Shown: positions 43,218-53,814 of the stretch, one piece after another
Position numbering within the stretch: the stretch's first letter is position 1
Layout of the letters: each line of letters opens with the position of its first letter
Assembly: GCA_905233725.1 (NCBI GenBank)
Contig: CAJOEM010000013.1
Coordinates: 1 to 55,122, forward strand
Reading direction: 5' to 3'
DNA length: 55,122 nt
Origin: an uncultured Synergistales bacterium
Lineage (GTDB): Bacteria > Synergistota > Synergistia > Synergistales > Aminobacteriaceae
Made by a program: the position numbers and the translations under genes
The notes under the pieces: generated by a model
Seen by the model: the letters and a program-made list of their open reading frames with translations, nothing else
Database searches by the model: none
Told to the model about the DNA's origin: nothing

Positions 43218-43245
43218 TAAAGTGTGCAAAATTCCGCTCCGATAA
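43218..43245 (+). promoter_or_regulatory. sigma-28 (FliA)-type promoter of the flagellin gene
   Basis: TAAAGTGT (43218-43225), a 12-base spacer and TCCGATAA (43238-43245). The consensus for flagellar sigma-28 is TAAAGTTT, 11 bases, GCCGATAA, so both elements match closely, with one extra spacer base. It lies 90 bases before the flagellin ATG. Confidence 0.75.
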
Positions 43246-43334
43246 ATATCACGTAAATCAAAATCTTAAATTCAGAAATCATACGGGATTTGAAAATTTT
43301 AGGATAAAAACCCGTTTTGCAGGAGGCTTAAACA

Positions 43335-45896
43335 ATGCGTATATATCATAATATTCCAGCTCTGACGGCGTATAACTCGTTGAATTCCACGAATAACGCC
43401 CTTCAGAAATCAATCGAAACTTTATCAACCGGACTCAGAATTAATTCCGCAGCAGATGACGCAGCAGGTTTCGCAATCAGCGAGAAAATGCGCGCTCAGA
43501 TTTCCGGTCTCGAACAAGCTGCACGTAACGCTCAGGACGCAAACTCAATGCTCCAGGTCGCAGAAGGTGCTCTCGAAGCGACGAACTCAATGCTCCAGAG
43601 AATGCGTGAACTTTCCGTCCAGGCATCAAACGACACTCTCACAGCTCAGGACAGAAGCTACATTCAGCTCGAAGTTGACCAGTTAAGCGACCAGATTAAC
43701 CGAATCGCTAACACAACTCAGTTCAACAAGAAACGCTTGCTTGACGGCTCATCAGCAGGCATCGTTTCCTCAAGCAATCTCGATGTCAAAGCTTACGTCA
43801 ACGGCTCACTCCGCGAGATCGACCAGTTCGGTCAGAAAAAATCCTTCGAGGGCAACTACAAAATCAGAATCACAGTCGATCCTAACCAAACCGGACGCGG
43901 ACAGGTTCAGAAAACCTCGATCATGACAATCAAGCACCCGAACGTTATCACTGACGTTTCCAAAAATTCCGAGAAAGGCATCACAGACGTTACAGTCGAT
44001 AATCTTCCGGCAGCAAATTACAAAGTCCAAGCTGTTCAAGCTACAGGCTCAGGCGCGACTATGACAGGTGTGTACGGCTTCACAGATGTAAACGGCGGAA
44101 ATCCTGACACAGCGCTCAAAGCTGCCCAAGTTGGACAGTATTTCAGCATGAACTCAAGCGCGGAAAATAACGCGAGCATTCTCTTCACCGTTACGTCAAT
44201 GACCGGAGACGAGAGTGACGGCTCAATCACGCTCAAGGCTCAGTCAAATATTCTCAAAGCTGACGGCACTGTTGACAGCAGAACGATGGACAACATCATT
44301 CTCAAAACTGACGGCACTACCGGAGCAACCGTCGATCTTACAAAACTTATCGGCGAGGAAAAATATTGGGATTCAAGTGCAACTCCTCCAGCTTGGGTAA
44401 CTGATGAACAGAGAGGTCAGCTCACACTCGGACTTAACGCGTCTAACGTACAATTCTCTGATTTCTCAGTCGGAGCGAAGTTTACGTACAACATCACTGG
44501 TGCTGGCGTAGACAATTCCCAAGCAACAAGTGGTGACACTTCAAACACAACGCAGAATCTGATCGGCGTTCAGATCTCTGGCGATCTCGATGTAGATTGG
44601 CCGTATTCCTGGGACGACAACGGCAACGGTGAATTTGATACGTCAACTCCTCCGAAAGCATTAGTTTCACAGCCTGTCACGTTCAATATAAGTACTACTA
44701 ACGCTCAAAACAAAGAGCTTCACTTCAGAAACTTCTACATCAACTCTGACAACGGAACAGTCTATGACGGAGACATAATCCTCACTACGGACAAAAACTT
44801 CGATACGACTGCCACTCCTGCTCTTGCTGCTGGTGATGAACTTGCGAGCTTCACAGCTGCTTACATCGGCAAGACAGCAACCGGCGACACGAAACTTCGC
44901 GATCTCAACACGTTCTGGAACACATCCGGCGTATTCATGCTCGAATCACCTCAGACAATAACGATCACTCAGGGCGACGGTCAGCAGGTTGACGTAACTC
45001 TCTACGCAACCGACACGCTCAAAGAACTCGAAGCGAAATTCAATGACGCAATCGCTAACGGTCTCGGTCAGGCTGCTTACATAAACGGTACGAAAGCCAA
45101 CAAATTCTGCACCTTCGTTGAAAAACAGCAGGGCGTTGACATGCCGACTCAGGGACTTGAAACAGTTCCGGGAACTTTCATTTTCCGCTCGTTGCTTGTT
45201 GGTGAAGCTGGTGGACTGACTTTCAGCGGTGATGAGGACTTGATTAACACGCTGGCTATGAACGTCGTTCGTGAAGGTTCTGCGGCTGCGTTCCAGGCTT
45301 CGATCTATGACGCTCACAACGGCACACCAATCGCTACGAACGTCAAAGTTTCGGACAATCACTTGATCGGCGTGTTGCATGACAACGTTGACATCGAGTT
45401 CAACGCAATGGCTGGAATCGAAGCTACTTGGAGCGAAAGTGAGGACAACTTCATTCTTACTCCTAAGACCAGCGCTTACGAGGCCGTAATTCACATCGTC
45501 GACAGCAGCACAGTCTTCCAGATCGGCGCAAACGAAGGCGAAGACATCGCAATCGACATCGGCAATATGTCAGCAGGCGCTCTCGGTGTAGGCAAAGTAA
45601 ACGTCTCAACGCGTGAGGCAGCGTCAAAAGCTCTCGGACAAATCGACGCAGCAATCAACAAAGTCTCAACTCAGCGCGCAAAAATCGGAGCTTACCAGAA
45701 CTCACTCGAGTACACAATCGACAACTTGACGACAACAAGCACAAATTTGAGTGCAGCAGAATCCAGAATCAGAGACGCGGATATGGCTCAAGCAATGATG
45801 GAGTTCGTGAAATTGCAGATTCTCAATCAGTCCGGAACTTCAATGCTTGCTCAGGCGAATCAGCTTCCTCAGTCGATTCTCAGCTTGTTGCAGTAA
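43335..45896 (+). CDS. fliC: flagellin, unusually large (853 residues)
   Basis: The flagellar filament protein. The N-terminal D0/D1 region (NSLNSTNNALQKSIETLSTG, AADDAAGFAISEKMRAQI, ELSVQASNDTLT) and the C-terminal D1/D0 region (AAINKVSTQRAKIGAYQNSL, SRIRDADMAQAMMEF, QILNQSGTSMLAQANQLPQS) are both complete. Between them lies an insert of about 600 residues, rich in Thr, Asp, Gly and Ala, forming the surface-exposed domains. Typical flagellins have 250-500 residues in total. AGGAGG precedes the ATG. No other flagellar gene is in the window. The filament protein is exported without a signal peptide. Confidence 0.94.
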   Translation: MRIYHNIPALTAYNSLNSTNNALQKSIETLSTGLRINSAADDAAGFAISEKMRAQISGLEQAARNAQDANSMLQVAEGALEATNSMLQRMRELSVQASNDTLTAQDRSYIQLEVDQLSDQINRIANTTQFNKKRLLDGSSAGIVSSSNLDVKAYVNGSLREIDQFGQKKSFEGNYKIRITVDPNQTGRGQVQKTSIMTIKHPNVITDVSKNSEKGITDVTVDNLPAANYKVQAVQATGSGATMTGVYGFTDVNGGNPDTALKAAQVGQYFSMNSSAENNASILFTVTSMTGDESDGSITLKAQSNILKADGTVDSRTMDNIILKTDGTTGATVDLTKLIGEEKYWDSSATPPAWVTDEQRGQLTLGLNASNVQFSDFSVGAKFTYNITGAGVDNSQATSGDTSNTTQNLIGVQISGDLDVDWPYSWDDNGNGEFDTSTPPKALVSQPVTFNISTTNAQNKELHFRNFYINSDNGTVYDGDIILTTDKNFDTTATPALAAGDELASFTAAYIGKTATGDTKLRDLNTFWNTSGVFMLESPQTITITQGDGQQVDVTLYATDTLKELEAKFNDAIANGLGQAAYINGTKANKFCTFVEKQQGVDMPTQGLETVPGTFIFRSLLVGEAGGLTFSGDEDLINTLAMNVVREGSAAAFQASIYDAHNGTPIATNVKVSDNHLIGVLHDNVDIEFNAMAGIEATWSESEDNFILTPKTSAYEAVIHIVDSSTVFQIGANEGEDIAIDIGNMSAGALGVGKVNVSTREAASKALGQIDAAINKVSTQRAKIGAYQNSLEYTIDNLTTTSTNLSAAESRIRDADMAQAMMEFVKLQILNQSGTSMLAQANQLPQSILSLLQ

Positions 45897-45951
45897 TCAT
45901 AATTTGCACCCAAAACCTTACTTTTTCCGATTCCTAAAATCCAACCCATTG

Positions 45952-45990
45952 AAAAAGGCTCGAAAGTTTTTGCAACTCTCGGGCTTTTTT
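45952..45990 (+). terminator. terminator of the flagellin gene
   Basis: GAAAAAGGCTCGAAAG pairs imperfectly with CTCTCGGGCTTTTTTC around a short loop, with a run of six T. It lies 55 bases after the flagellin stop. Confidence 0.75.
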
Positions 45991-45991
45991 C

Positions 45992-46021
45992 TTGCATGTT
46001 TACGTTCCATCGTTGTATAAT
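45992..46021 (+). promoter_or_regulatory. probable gapA promoter
   Basis: TTGCAT (45992-45997), an 18-base spacer and a perfect TATAAT (46016-46021), 62 bases before the gapA ATG. Confidence 0.6.
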
Positions 46022-46083
46022 TAGCGTGTACGAAAATAATTTTCGCGAAAATAATTTTTGATCAATCAGGAGGAATTTCAATC

Positions 46084-47097
46084 ATGGCTGTACGTGTAGC
46101 AATTAACGGATTTGGACGCATCGGGAGACTTGCTTTCCGCCAGATGTTCGGAGCAGAGGGTTACGAGGTTGTAGCAATCAACGACCTTATGGAGCCGTCA
46201 ATGCTCGCACATTTGCTCAAGTACGACACAACCCAGGGACGCTATAACCGCAAAGTCGAGTCCAACAATGAGGACAGAACTATCACTGTCGACGGCAAAG
46301 CAATCAAAATCTACGAGGAAAAAGATGCCGCTAACCTTCCTTGGGGCGAATTGAAAGTTGACGTAGTTCTTGAGTGCACCGGCTTCTACACCAAGAAAGA
46401 AAAAGCTGAAGCTCACATCAAAGCTGGCGCGCGCAAAGTCGTCATCTCAGCTCCGGCCGGAAACGACATGCCCACGATCGTCTACAACGTCAATCACAAA
46501 AACCTCAAACCCACCGACACAGTTATTTCAGCAGCTTCCTGCACAACCAACTGCCTCGCTCCTATGGCAAAAGCTCTGAATGATCTTGCACCGATCGTCT
46601 CCGGATTCATGACAACAGTTCACGCTTACACCGGCGACCAGATGCCTCTTGACGGCCCTCATCGTAAAGGCGATTTAAGACGTTCAAGAGCTGCTGCAGA
46701 AAATATCGTTCCCGCTTCTTCAGGCGCAGCAAAGGCAATCGGCTTAGTAATTCCTGAACTCAACGGAAAACTTCACGGCGCTGCTCAGAGAGTCCCAACT
46801 CCTACGGGATCAACTACGATTCTTGACGCAGTTGTCAAAGGCAAAGTCACAAAAGACGACGTAAACGCTCAAATGAAGAAAGAAGCGACTGAATCATTCG
46901 AGTACAACACCGACGAGATCGTTTCTTCCGACATTATCGGCAGCACTGCAGGCTCAATCTTCGACGCAACTCAGACGAAAGTTTTGCCGATGGGCGACGA
47001 TTGCACACTCGTTCAGGTAGTTTCCTGGTACGACAACGAAAATTCTTACACGAGCCAGATGGTTCGCACGATTAAGTATTTCTCAGAGTTGAAGTAG
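46084..47097 (+). CDS. gapA: glyceraldehyde-3-phosphate dehydrogenase, type I
   Basis: A 337-residue glycolytic enzyme. It has NAD-binding [14 protein letters not shown] at the N-terminus, and the catalytic Cys lies in [23 protein letters not shown] and the C-terminal [14 protein letters not shown] are also present. CAGGAGG precedes the ATG. It is a single-gene unit with its own promoter and terminator. Codon use is biased toward a few codons, as expected for a highly expressed gene. Confidence 0.97.
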   Translation: MAVRVAINGFGRIGRLAFRQMFGAEGYEVVAINDLMEPSMLAHLLKYDTTQGRYNRKVESNNEDRTITVDGKAIKIYEEKDAANLPWGELKVDVVLECTGFYTKKEKAEAHIKAGARKVVISAPAGNDMPTIVYNVNHKNLKPTDTVISAASCTTNCLAPMAKALNDLAPIVSGFMTTVHAYTGDQMPLDGPHRKGDLRRSRAAAENIVPASSGAAKAIGLVIPELNGKLHGAAQRVPTPTGSTTILDAVVKGKVTKDDVNAQMKKEATESFEYNTDEIVSSDIIGSTAGSIFDATQTKVLPMGDDCTLVQVVSWYDNENSYTSQMVRTIKYFSELK

Positions 47098-47142
47098 TCA
47101 GTCACCAAACCAAACTCTTTTCACATTACGTTTCTATACTCC

Positions 47143-47177
47143 ACTCCTGCCCTGAAGTTTTGGGGTAGGAGTTTTTT
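47143..47177 (+). terminator. terminator of gapA
   Basis: ACTCCTGCCC (47143-47152) pairs with GGGGTAGGAGT (47162-47171) around a short loop, followed by six T. Confidence 0.85.
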
Positions 47178-47317
47178 ATTGTGAAAATTGCGTTTTTCTT
47201 GCGTTGTCTGATCTTGCAGATTATGATATTTTGTTTGAAAAATTTTGCAGAATATTATTATTTCAATTTCAAATTTCAGATTTCAATGCAATTAAATTAA
47301 ATCGGAGGAAAAATTTT

Positions 47318-50179
47318 TTGATAATAAACTCACTTAAAAAAGCTCTCGGCCTCGACCCTAACGACAGAGCCGTGAAAAAATACTCAGGAATCGCCGAAAT
47401 CATAAATTCTTACGCACAAGATCTCAAAGCTAAAACCGATTCCGAAATCAGATCTCGCGCAAACGAATTGAGAATCATCGCGTCAAATCCTGAAAATCAA
47501 GCGAATATTTCCGAAGTCCTGAACGATATTTTGCCGGAAACTTTCGCAATCGTACGTGAAGTCTCAGAACGCACAATCGGCCTAAGACACTATGACGTGC
47601 AGTTAATTGGCGGCATGGCTCTGAACGATGGCAAAATAGCTGAAATGAAAACCGGTGAGGGCAAAACTCTCGTCGCAACTTTGGCTGTCGTTCTCAACGC
47701 GTTCAGAAATCAGGGCGTTCATCTCGTAACTGTCAACGATTATCTCGCAAAACGTGACGCTGCGTGGATGGCTCCGATTTACAATTTTCTCGGATTATCC
47801 GTCGGCGTAATTTATCCATACATGCCCGATGACGAACGAATTCAGGCTTACAACTCGGACATTACTTACGGAACTAACAGCGAATTTGGCTTTGACTATC
47901 TGCGCGACAACATGGTCATGAATGCTGCTCAAATGGTTCAACGAGGTCACAATTTCTGCATCGTTGACGAAGTTGACTCAATCTTAATCGACGAAGCCAG
48001 AACTCCGCTGATAATTTCCGGTCCATCAGATGATAACGTCGGATTATACACAAAAGCCGATAACGTTGCGCGAATCTTGAAAGAAACTCAGGATTATGAG
48101 AAAGACGAGAAAGAACGCAGCATCTCAATCACAGAATCCGGCATACAAAAATCCGAAGATTATTTAAAAATCCCGGGATTATTCTCAGACGCAGCTCACT
48201 CGGAATTAGCTCACAGAATCATTCAGGCCCTCAAAGCACATGAATTATACAAACGCGATACGGATTACGTCGTGAAAGATGGCGAAATCATAATCGTCGA
48301 CGAATTTACAGGTCGTCTCATGATCGGCCGCAGATATTCTGACGGACTTCATCAGGCAATCGAAGCTAAAGAACGTGTCAAAGTCGGGCGTGAAAGCCAA
48401 ACTCTCGCAACTATTACGCTGCAAAATTATTTCCGAATGTACAGGAAACTCGCCGGAATGACCGGAACTGCCGCAACTGAAGCCGAGGAATTCAAAGAAA
48501 TTTACGGTCTCGAAGTCGTAACGATTCCTACTCACAAAGAAATGATCAGGCTCGATAATCCGGACGTTATTTACGCAACTGAACGCGAAAAATTCAGCGC
48601 AGTAGCCGATGATGTCGAAGAATGTCACAAAAACGGTCAGCCAGTACTCGTCGGCACAACTTCAATCGAAAATTCCGAACGTGTCAGCAAATTGCTCAAA
48701 GCACGAAAAATTCCGCATCAGGTTCTTAACGCGAAACATCACGAACGGGAAGCTTACATCGTCGCACAAGCCGGTCACAAAGGCGCAGTCACAGTCGCTA
48801 CAAACATGGCTGGACGCGGCACGGATATTATGCTCGGCGGCAACCCGGAATTTCTCGCAAAAGAAAAATTACTCGCCAAGCACGAAAAACTCAATCTCGA
48901 AAATCACGCTTTGAATAATTTCGACGAGGCTGATATTTACGACTTCTTCACACGCTACTCAAATTTGCAGGTTCCAGACTTGACGAAAAATTTCCTGCAC
49001 GACAAGCGCATTCAGGCAAATTCCGATCTCGAAAACAATCTCGCGAAAATCTTCACGAAAATCAAGAACTCCTACGAAAATTTACTCGCAGATTTCGCTA
49101 ACGAATGCAAATCCGAACATGACAAAGTTACTCAGCTTGGCGGCCTCGCGATAATCGGCACAGAACGCCACGAGTCACGGCGAATCGACAATCAGCTCCG
49201 AGGACGTTCAGGTCGTCAGGGAGATCCGGGGACTTCAAGATTCTATTTATCACTCGAGGACAATTTGCTCAGATTATTCGGTTCGGAAAAAATCCAGCCG
49301 TTAATGGGCAAACTCGGCATGACTGAAGGTGAAGCTATCGAGTCAAGCATGCTGTCAAAAATCATCGAGTCATCTCAGCGCAAAGTCGAGGAAATGCACT
49401 TTGATATTCGAAAACAATTACTTGCTTACGACAACGTAATGAATCAGCAGCGTGAGGCGATTTACTCAGAACGTCAGGATTTGCTGTCAACTCCGGACGA
49501 CGAAATGCCAGATTACGGCAAAGATATAATCACGGGCGTTGTGAACGAAACTCTCGACAAGTATTTCCCCGAAGACGCTAATTCGCCAATCGATTCAGAA
49601 CGTGCTGCTGCAAAATTACGCTCAACTTTCGGCAACGGTGCTGAGCAAAATATCGCGCAAATCGACAATCGCTCAGATCTTGAAAATATCCGCGAAAATA
49701 TTATTTCTGAGATTCAAACGCGCTTCTCGAACAAGATTCACGAACTCAACACAAGCGATCTAAATAATCCGAACGTTGCTGGCGTGATAATCCGTCATAT
49801 TTTGCTAAACACTCTCGACACGTCATGGCGCGAACACCTGCTCAACATGGAAGAATTACGCCGGGGAATTGGCTTGCGTGCAATCGGTCAGAAAGACCCG
49901 TTAATCGAGTATCAGTTCGAGTCGTTCAACCTGTTTCAGGAAATGATGAGCCGTGTGAAAAACTCATTCGCCGAACAAATTTTCCGCGTGCGAATCCTTA
50001 CCGAACAGGAGCAAAAACGTGAACGTGAGATTAAGCTTGTGAAAAACGATTTCCAACTCAGTCGCGAAAACTCAAATCCTAACGAACCTGTGAAAAAATC
50101 CGTCAAAATCGGTCGTAACGATCCGTGTCCTTGCGGCAGCGGCAAAAAATACAAACATTGTCACGGAAAGGGGCTGTAA
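47318..50179 (+). CDS. secA: preprotein translocase ATPase SecA
   Basis: A 953-residue motor that drives proteins through the SecYEG channel. The Walker A is MKTGEGKTLVATLA, and the DEAD-type Walker B is VDEVDSILIDEARTPLI. The preprotein-binding and scaffold regions follow, with NMAGRGTDIMLGG and RGRSGRQGDPG. The C-terminal SEC-C zinc motif is NDPCPCGSGKKYKHCHG. The TTG at 47318 is the start: CGGAGGAAAAA lies upstream and the protein then begins IINSLKKALGLDPNDR as in other SecAs. A longer frame from 47204 is not supported. It is slightly longer than E. coli SecA, mainly in the region around 540-610. Confidence 0.96.
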   Translation: MIINSLKKALGLDPNDRAVKKYSGIAEIINSYAQDLKAKTDSEIRSRANELRIIASNPENQANISEVLNDILPETFAIVREVSERTIGLRHYDVQLIGGMALNDGKIAEMKTGEGKTLVATLAVVLNAFRNQGVHLVTVNDYLAKRDAAWMAPIYNFLGLSVGVIYPYMPDDERIQAYNSDITYGTNSEFGFDYLRDNMVMNAAQMVQRGHNFCIVDEVDSILIDEARTPLIISGPSDDNVGLYTKADNVARILKETQDYEKDEKERSISITESGIQKSEDYLKIPGLFSDAAHSELAHRIIQALKAHELYKRDTDYVVKDGEIIIVDEFTGRLMIGRRYSDGLHQAIEAKERVKVGRESQTLATITLQNYFRMYRKLAGMTGTAATEAEEFKEIYGLEVVTIPTHKEMIRLDNPDVIYATEREKFSAVADDVEECHKNGQPVLVGTTSIENSERVSKLLKARKIPHQVLNAKHHEREAYIVAQAGHKGAVTVATNMAGRGTDIMLGGNPEFLAKEKLLAKHEKLNLENHALNNFDEADIYDFFTRYSNLQVPDLTKNFLHDKRIQANSDLENNLAKIFTKIKNSYENLLADFANECKSEHDKVTQLGGLAIIGTERHESRRIDNQLRGRSGRQGDPGTSRFYLSLEDNLLRLFGSEKIQPLMGKLGMTEGEAIESSMLSKIIESSQRKVEEMHFDIRKQLLAYDNVMNQQREAIYSERQDLLSTPDDEMPDYGKDIITGVVNETLDKYFPEDANSPIDSERAAAKLRSTFGNGAEQNIAQIDNRSDLENIRENIISEIQTRFSNKIHELNTSDLNNPNVAGVIIRHILLNTLDTSWREHLLNMEELRRGIGLRAIGQKDPLIEYQFESFNLFQEMMSRVKNSFAEQIFRVRILTEQEQKREREIKLVKNDFQLSRENSNPNEPVKKSVKIGRNDPCPCGSGKKYKHCHGKGL

Positions 50180-50181
50180 TT

Positions 50182-52056
50182 ATGCGAAAATTTCTCGCGC
50201 TGATAATTCTCTTACTCTCGATTACAAGCGCAAATGCCGATGATTTAATCGACAGCTCAGTCATGAAAGTTCCGTATCGTCCGGGATTTTCTGAAGGCTC
50301 TGAGCTAAACATGTCCGGCTTACTCTCTCCGCAGGCACGAAGCTTGAACTCAAATCACAGCGTCTCCGGCAACGAATACAATCTCAGCCAAATGCGCGCA
50401 GTTAATCCAGACTTGTCGAGTTTCCCGAATCACAACGGCGTAATCTGGCTAAAACATACGGCAATATCAAAAGCTCATAACGGCGGAATCGAAATCACGC
50501 GCTTATTCGTAATCCTGGGTCGTCGAGGTCTAAGCTCCGAGTGGCTCAACTGGAACGTGCAAATTCCCGAGGACGGCTCTGCGGAAATAATCGAAGCCAG
50601 CGTATATGACAATTCCAGCGGCTACAAAATCAGCGACATTCAGCCCGAACTTGACTCTTCAAACGAGATTTACAAGATCAATTTCATAGGCTTGCCGGAA
50701 AATTTCATACTCGTGTTATCTTGGGTCGAAAATTTGCCCAGTGAAATCTCAATCGAGGGCTTGTTCTGGTTTCAGGAGAATTTGCCTGTCTGGGAATCAA
50801 TCATCGAAGCCAGCTCAAGCGAAGAACTCGCCTACAAAACTTTCCCAGATGAAAACATCGCTCCGGAAATTCAGAATATCGACAGCGAACACGTCTACAC
50901 TTGGCGACGAATCAATCTCGAACCAGCAAATTCTGATTCCGAAATCTTGCGTGTGCCGAAATCCGGCGTTGCATTCGCTTCAAAACGCGGAAATTCCGGG
51001 CTTGCGAACATCATGAAGCGTCTGGACGAATCCGCGAATAATATCACGATGCCATCGAGTGCAAGTTCCGGGATCAAACGCGGGAATCCAAAAGATGCTG
51101 CGAAATTAATAGCTTGGCTGCGTAAACAACCCGAAATTACTTTATGCGAAGGTCTTGCTAGAAAAATTCCGCCTAATGCTCCGTGGACTAAACATGAGAA
51201 AATTATTCTGGCTCACGCTTGGCTGCGTAAACTGGACATAGAATCAAGTTTCAACTGGGAACTGCCTTTTGAACCCGACGAAAATTCCCCGATGTGTCAG
51301 GCGATATTTTGCGAACCGGTTCTTGCGATAGGGGGCGTGAATAATGCGTTCTTTGGGACACGCAACTCAAATTTGCTCGGTGGCACGAAGATATTCGCGT
51401 TATCTAATAAATCCGAAGCTCTAGTCTCACGCAAAATTCCGGAATCAAAAGCTTCTGAGAATCGCCTTTACGCAATCATGAATCTTTCACTCGGCGAGAA
51501 CGGCTTGTTAAACGGCTCAGTACGAATCATGATTAACGGCGCGTGGCAGTCACTTTTACTCGGCAAAGGCACAGACGACGGACAAATTCGCGGCGCACTA
51601 CTCGCACTTTTCCCGACACTCACGAATTACTCAAGCGTGAAATACTCGAACAGAAAAGGCGTTGCAGAAATTTCGTTCAAAATCGATAACAAACCCGGAG
51701 TCGCAGGAACTGGCACCGGATTACTCGCAATCTTGCCGTTGTTCGAGCCTTTAGCATTACGCCCGCTCACAGATTCTGCTCCACCGATGAATCTCAAATT
51801 CCCGTTCGTTCTTGAGCAAAATATCACGCTCGGACTTCCCAAGAGAGCTACACGCGCACTCGTCGATGGCAAAATCGCACGTTCCGCCGACAAAATCAAT
51901 TACAGCGAATCATATCGCAACAAACGTCACAGGTTATTAACGGAATCGCGCCTCGAAGTCAACATGTCAAATATTTCCAGCGGCAATTTCCAGACTTTGC
52001 AGCAATGTTTCGCTCAATGGCACAATTACTCTACAAAACCGATTCCCGTGAGATAA
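50182..52056 (+). CDS. exported protein, DUF3857/transglutaminase-like architecture suspected
   Basis: A 624-residue protein with the signal peptide MRKFLALIILLLSITSANA. The region at about residues 90-230 (GVIWLKHTAISKAHNGGIEIT ... NWNVQIPEDGSAEIIEASVYD) resembles the beta-sandwich DUF3857 domain often found before transglutaminase-like domains. The later segment WTKHEKIILAHAWLRKLDIESSFNW recalls the Cys-protease-like half, but no convincing Cys/His/Asp triad can be picked out. GGAAAGGGG precedes the ATG at 50182. It starts 2 bases after secA and precedes argS, so the three may be co-transcribed. Function is unknown and the domain call is tentative. Confidence 0.7.
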   Translation: MRKFLALIILLLSITSANADDLIDSSVMKVPYRPGFSEGSELNMSGLLSPQARSLNSNHSVSGNEYNLSQMRAVNPDLSSFPNHNGVIWLKHTAISKAHNGGIEITRLFVILGRRGLSSEWLNWNVQIPEDGSAEIIEASVYDNSSGYKISDIQPELDSSNEIYKINFIGLPENFILVLSWVENLPSEISIEGLFWFQENLPVWESIIEASSSEELAYKTFPDENIAPEIQNIDSEHVYTWRRINLEPANSDSEILRVPKSGVAFASKRGNSGLANIMKRLDESANNITMPSSASSGIKRGNPKDAAKLIAWLRKQPEITLCEGLARKIPPNAPWTKHEKIILAHAWLRKLDIESSFNWELPFEPDENSPMCQAIFCEPVLAIGGVNNAFFGTRNSNLLGGTKIFALSNKSEALVSRKIPESKASENRLYAIMNLSLGENGLLNGSVRIMINGAWQSLLLGKGTDDGQIRGALLALFPTLTNYSSVKYSNRKGVAEISFKIDNKPGVAGTGTGLLAILPLFEPLALRPLTDSAPPMNLKFPFVLEQNITLGLPKRATRALVDGKIARSADKINYSESYRNKRHRLLTESRLEVNMSNISSGNFQTLQQCFAQWHNYSTKPIPVR

Positions 52057-52112
52057 TTATATCGAGATAATTATTGCAACATAACATAATCAAATTTCAG
52101 AAGGTGATTAAC

Positions 52113-53813
52113 TTGCACGGTGAAAACTCAGCCGTAACTTTGCTAAACAACGCGCTAAAAAACGCAATCGAAAATCTAACTCAGACACAAATTCAGGCAT
52201 CACAGGCATCATTCGAACGTCCCAAACACTCAGGTCAGGGCGACAGGGCAGCTAATGCAGCGATGAAACTTGCGAAAACACTCAAGTCTCGTCCGGCAGA
52301 AATTGCTCAGAAAATTATCGCGTCACTTGAATCAAATCACGAGATTCAAGAATCCGGGATCATCCAGAAAATCGAATTTGCGAACCCGGGCTTCATAAAC
52401 ATATTTCTGTCCGGGAAATTCTACGCACTCGTAACAAGCGATATTCTGAAACAGGCCAGCAATTACGGGCGAATAAATCTTGGCAATAACAAGCGTGTCC
52501 AGGTTGAATTTGTCAGCGCGAATCCAACAGGTCCATTACACATCGGACACGGACGCGGCGCAGTTGTTGGTGACAGTGTAGCGAGAATTTTGGAATTTAC
52601 GGGCTGGAATGTCGAACGCGAATATTACGTGAATGACCACGGCTTACAAATCGAAAATCTCGGCAAATCTGCACAAGCAAGATATTTCGAACTAGCCGGA
52701 AGAAAAATCGACTTCCCGGAAAACGGCTACAAAGGCAAATACATGTACGATATTGCTCAGGAAATCCTGGACTCAGAAGGCACAAAATTCTTGGATATGC
52801 CGCTGGAATCAAGTCTGGAATTTTTCAAGCAATACACCGCGGAGAAAATATTATCCGGGATCAAGAGCGATCTCGAAAAAATGCGCGTGAATTTCGACAA
52901 GTTCTTCTCCGAAAGCTACCTGCACAAGAACAATCTCGTGAAATCTACGATGCAAAATCTCAAGAATAACGGCTACGCATACGAATCCGATGGCGCACTC
53001 TGGTTCAAGACCGAAGACACAATCGGTGACGACAAAGACCGCGTATTAATCCGCACGAACGGCATTCCGACGTATTTTGCCTCAGACATTGCGTATCACA
53101 GCGACAAATTCCTCACACGAAAATTCGACCGGGTAATCGACGTTTGGGGAGCAGATCATCATGGCTATATCGCTCGAATGAAAGCTGCAGTGAAAGCTAT
53201 GGGCAGAAATCCTGACGACTTCATAGTGTTGCTAATTCAGCTCGTAAATCTTATTCGTGACGGAAAATCCGTGAACATGTCTACACGCTCCGGAGAATTT
53301 ATCGAGTTGCGCGAAGTTTTGGATGAAGCAGGTGTTGACGCTACGAGATTCTTTATACTTACACGACGCAGTGACAGCCAACTGGATTTCGACATAGACC
53401 TCGCCAAGAAACAGGGCAACGAAAATCCTGTGTTCTACATTCAATACGCACACGCACGAATTGCGAGCATACTCCGTGAATTTGAATCACGTGGCGGAAA
53501 TCTGAGCGAAATCAATCCCGACGAAATCCCAGCTGAAATATTCACAAATCCTGACGCGAAAAATCTTGCCGACGCTCTATCATTTTTCCCCAACGAAATC
53601 CGCGACGCTTCAGAAACTCTCAATCCGCAAGTTATTACTGCATACGTGCTAAATCTTGCCGGAATCTTTCACTCATTCTACAACACGAACAGAATCTTGA
53701 ACGAACCTGACGAGAGAATCTCACTTGGACGCATAAATCTGATTCGTGCGACAAAGCTTGTGATAAATTCCTGCCTGGAACTCATTGGCGTAAGTGCGCC
53801 GGAAAAAATGTGA
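52113..53813 (+). CDS. argS: arginyl-tRNA synthetase
   Basis: A 566-residue class I synthetase. An N-terminal additional domain is followed by the HIGH motif in VEFVSANPTGPLHIGHGRG, YYVNDHGLQIENLG, and WGADHHGYIARMKAA. The KMSKS region reads VNMSTRSGEFI, typical of ArgRS enzymes that lack the canonical lysine pair. The C-terminal DALR anticodon domain includes YIQYAHARIASILRE. The TTG at 52113 is chosen because AGAAGGTG ends 6 bases upstream. Confidence 0.95.
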   Translation: MHGENSAVTLLNNALKNAIENLTQTQIQASQASFERPKHSGQGDRAANAAMKLAKTLKSRPAEIAQKIIASLESNHEIQESGIIQKIEFANPGFINIFLSGKFYALVTSDILKQASNYGRINLGNNKRVQVEFVSANPTGPLHIGHGRGAVVGDSVARILEFTGWNVEREYYVNDHGLQIENLGKSAQARYFELAGRKIDFPENGYKGKYMYDIAQEILDSEGTKFLDMPLESSLEFFKQYTAEKILSGIKSDLEKMRVNFDKFFSESYLHKNNLVKSTMQNLKNNGYAYESDGALWFKTEDTIGDDKDRVLIRTNGIPTYFASDIAYHSDKFLTRKFDRVIDVWGADHHGYIARMKAAVKAMGRNPDDFIVLLIQLVNLIRDGKSVNMSTRSGEFIELREVLDEAGVDATRFFILTRRSDSQLDFDIDLAKKQGNENPVFYIQYAHARIASILREFESRGGNLSEINPDEIPAEIFTNPDAKNLADALSFFPNEIRDASETLNPQVITAYVLNLAGIFHSFYNTNRILNEPDERISLGRINLIRATKLVINSCLELIGVSAPEKM

Positions 53814-53814
53814 T

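Noticed and set aside
44946-45494. A 182-codon minus-strand frame inside the flagellin gene
   Set aside because: It is antisense to a complete flagellin reading frame, with no ribosome site and no family resemblance.
47204-47317. A 38-codon N-terminal extension of SecA
   Set aside because: The TTG at 47318 has a strong ribosome site and the protein then starts at the position expected for SecA.
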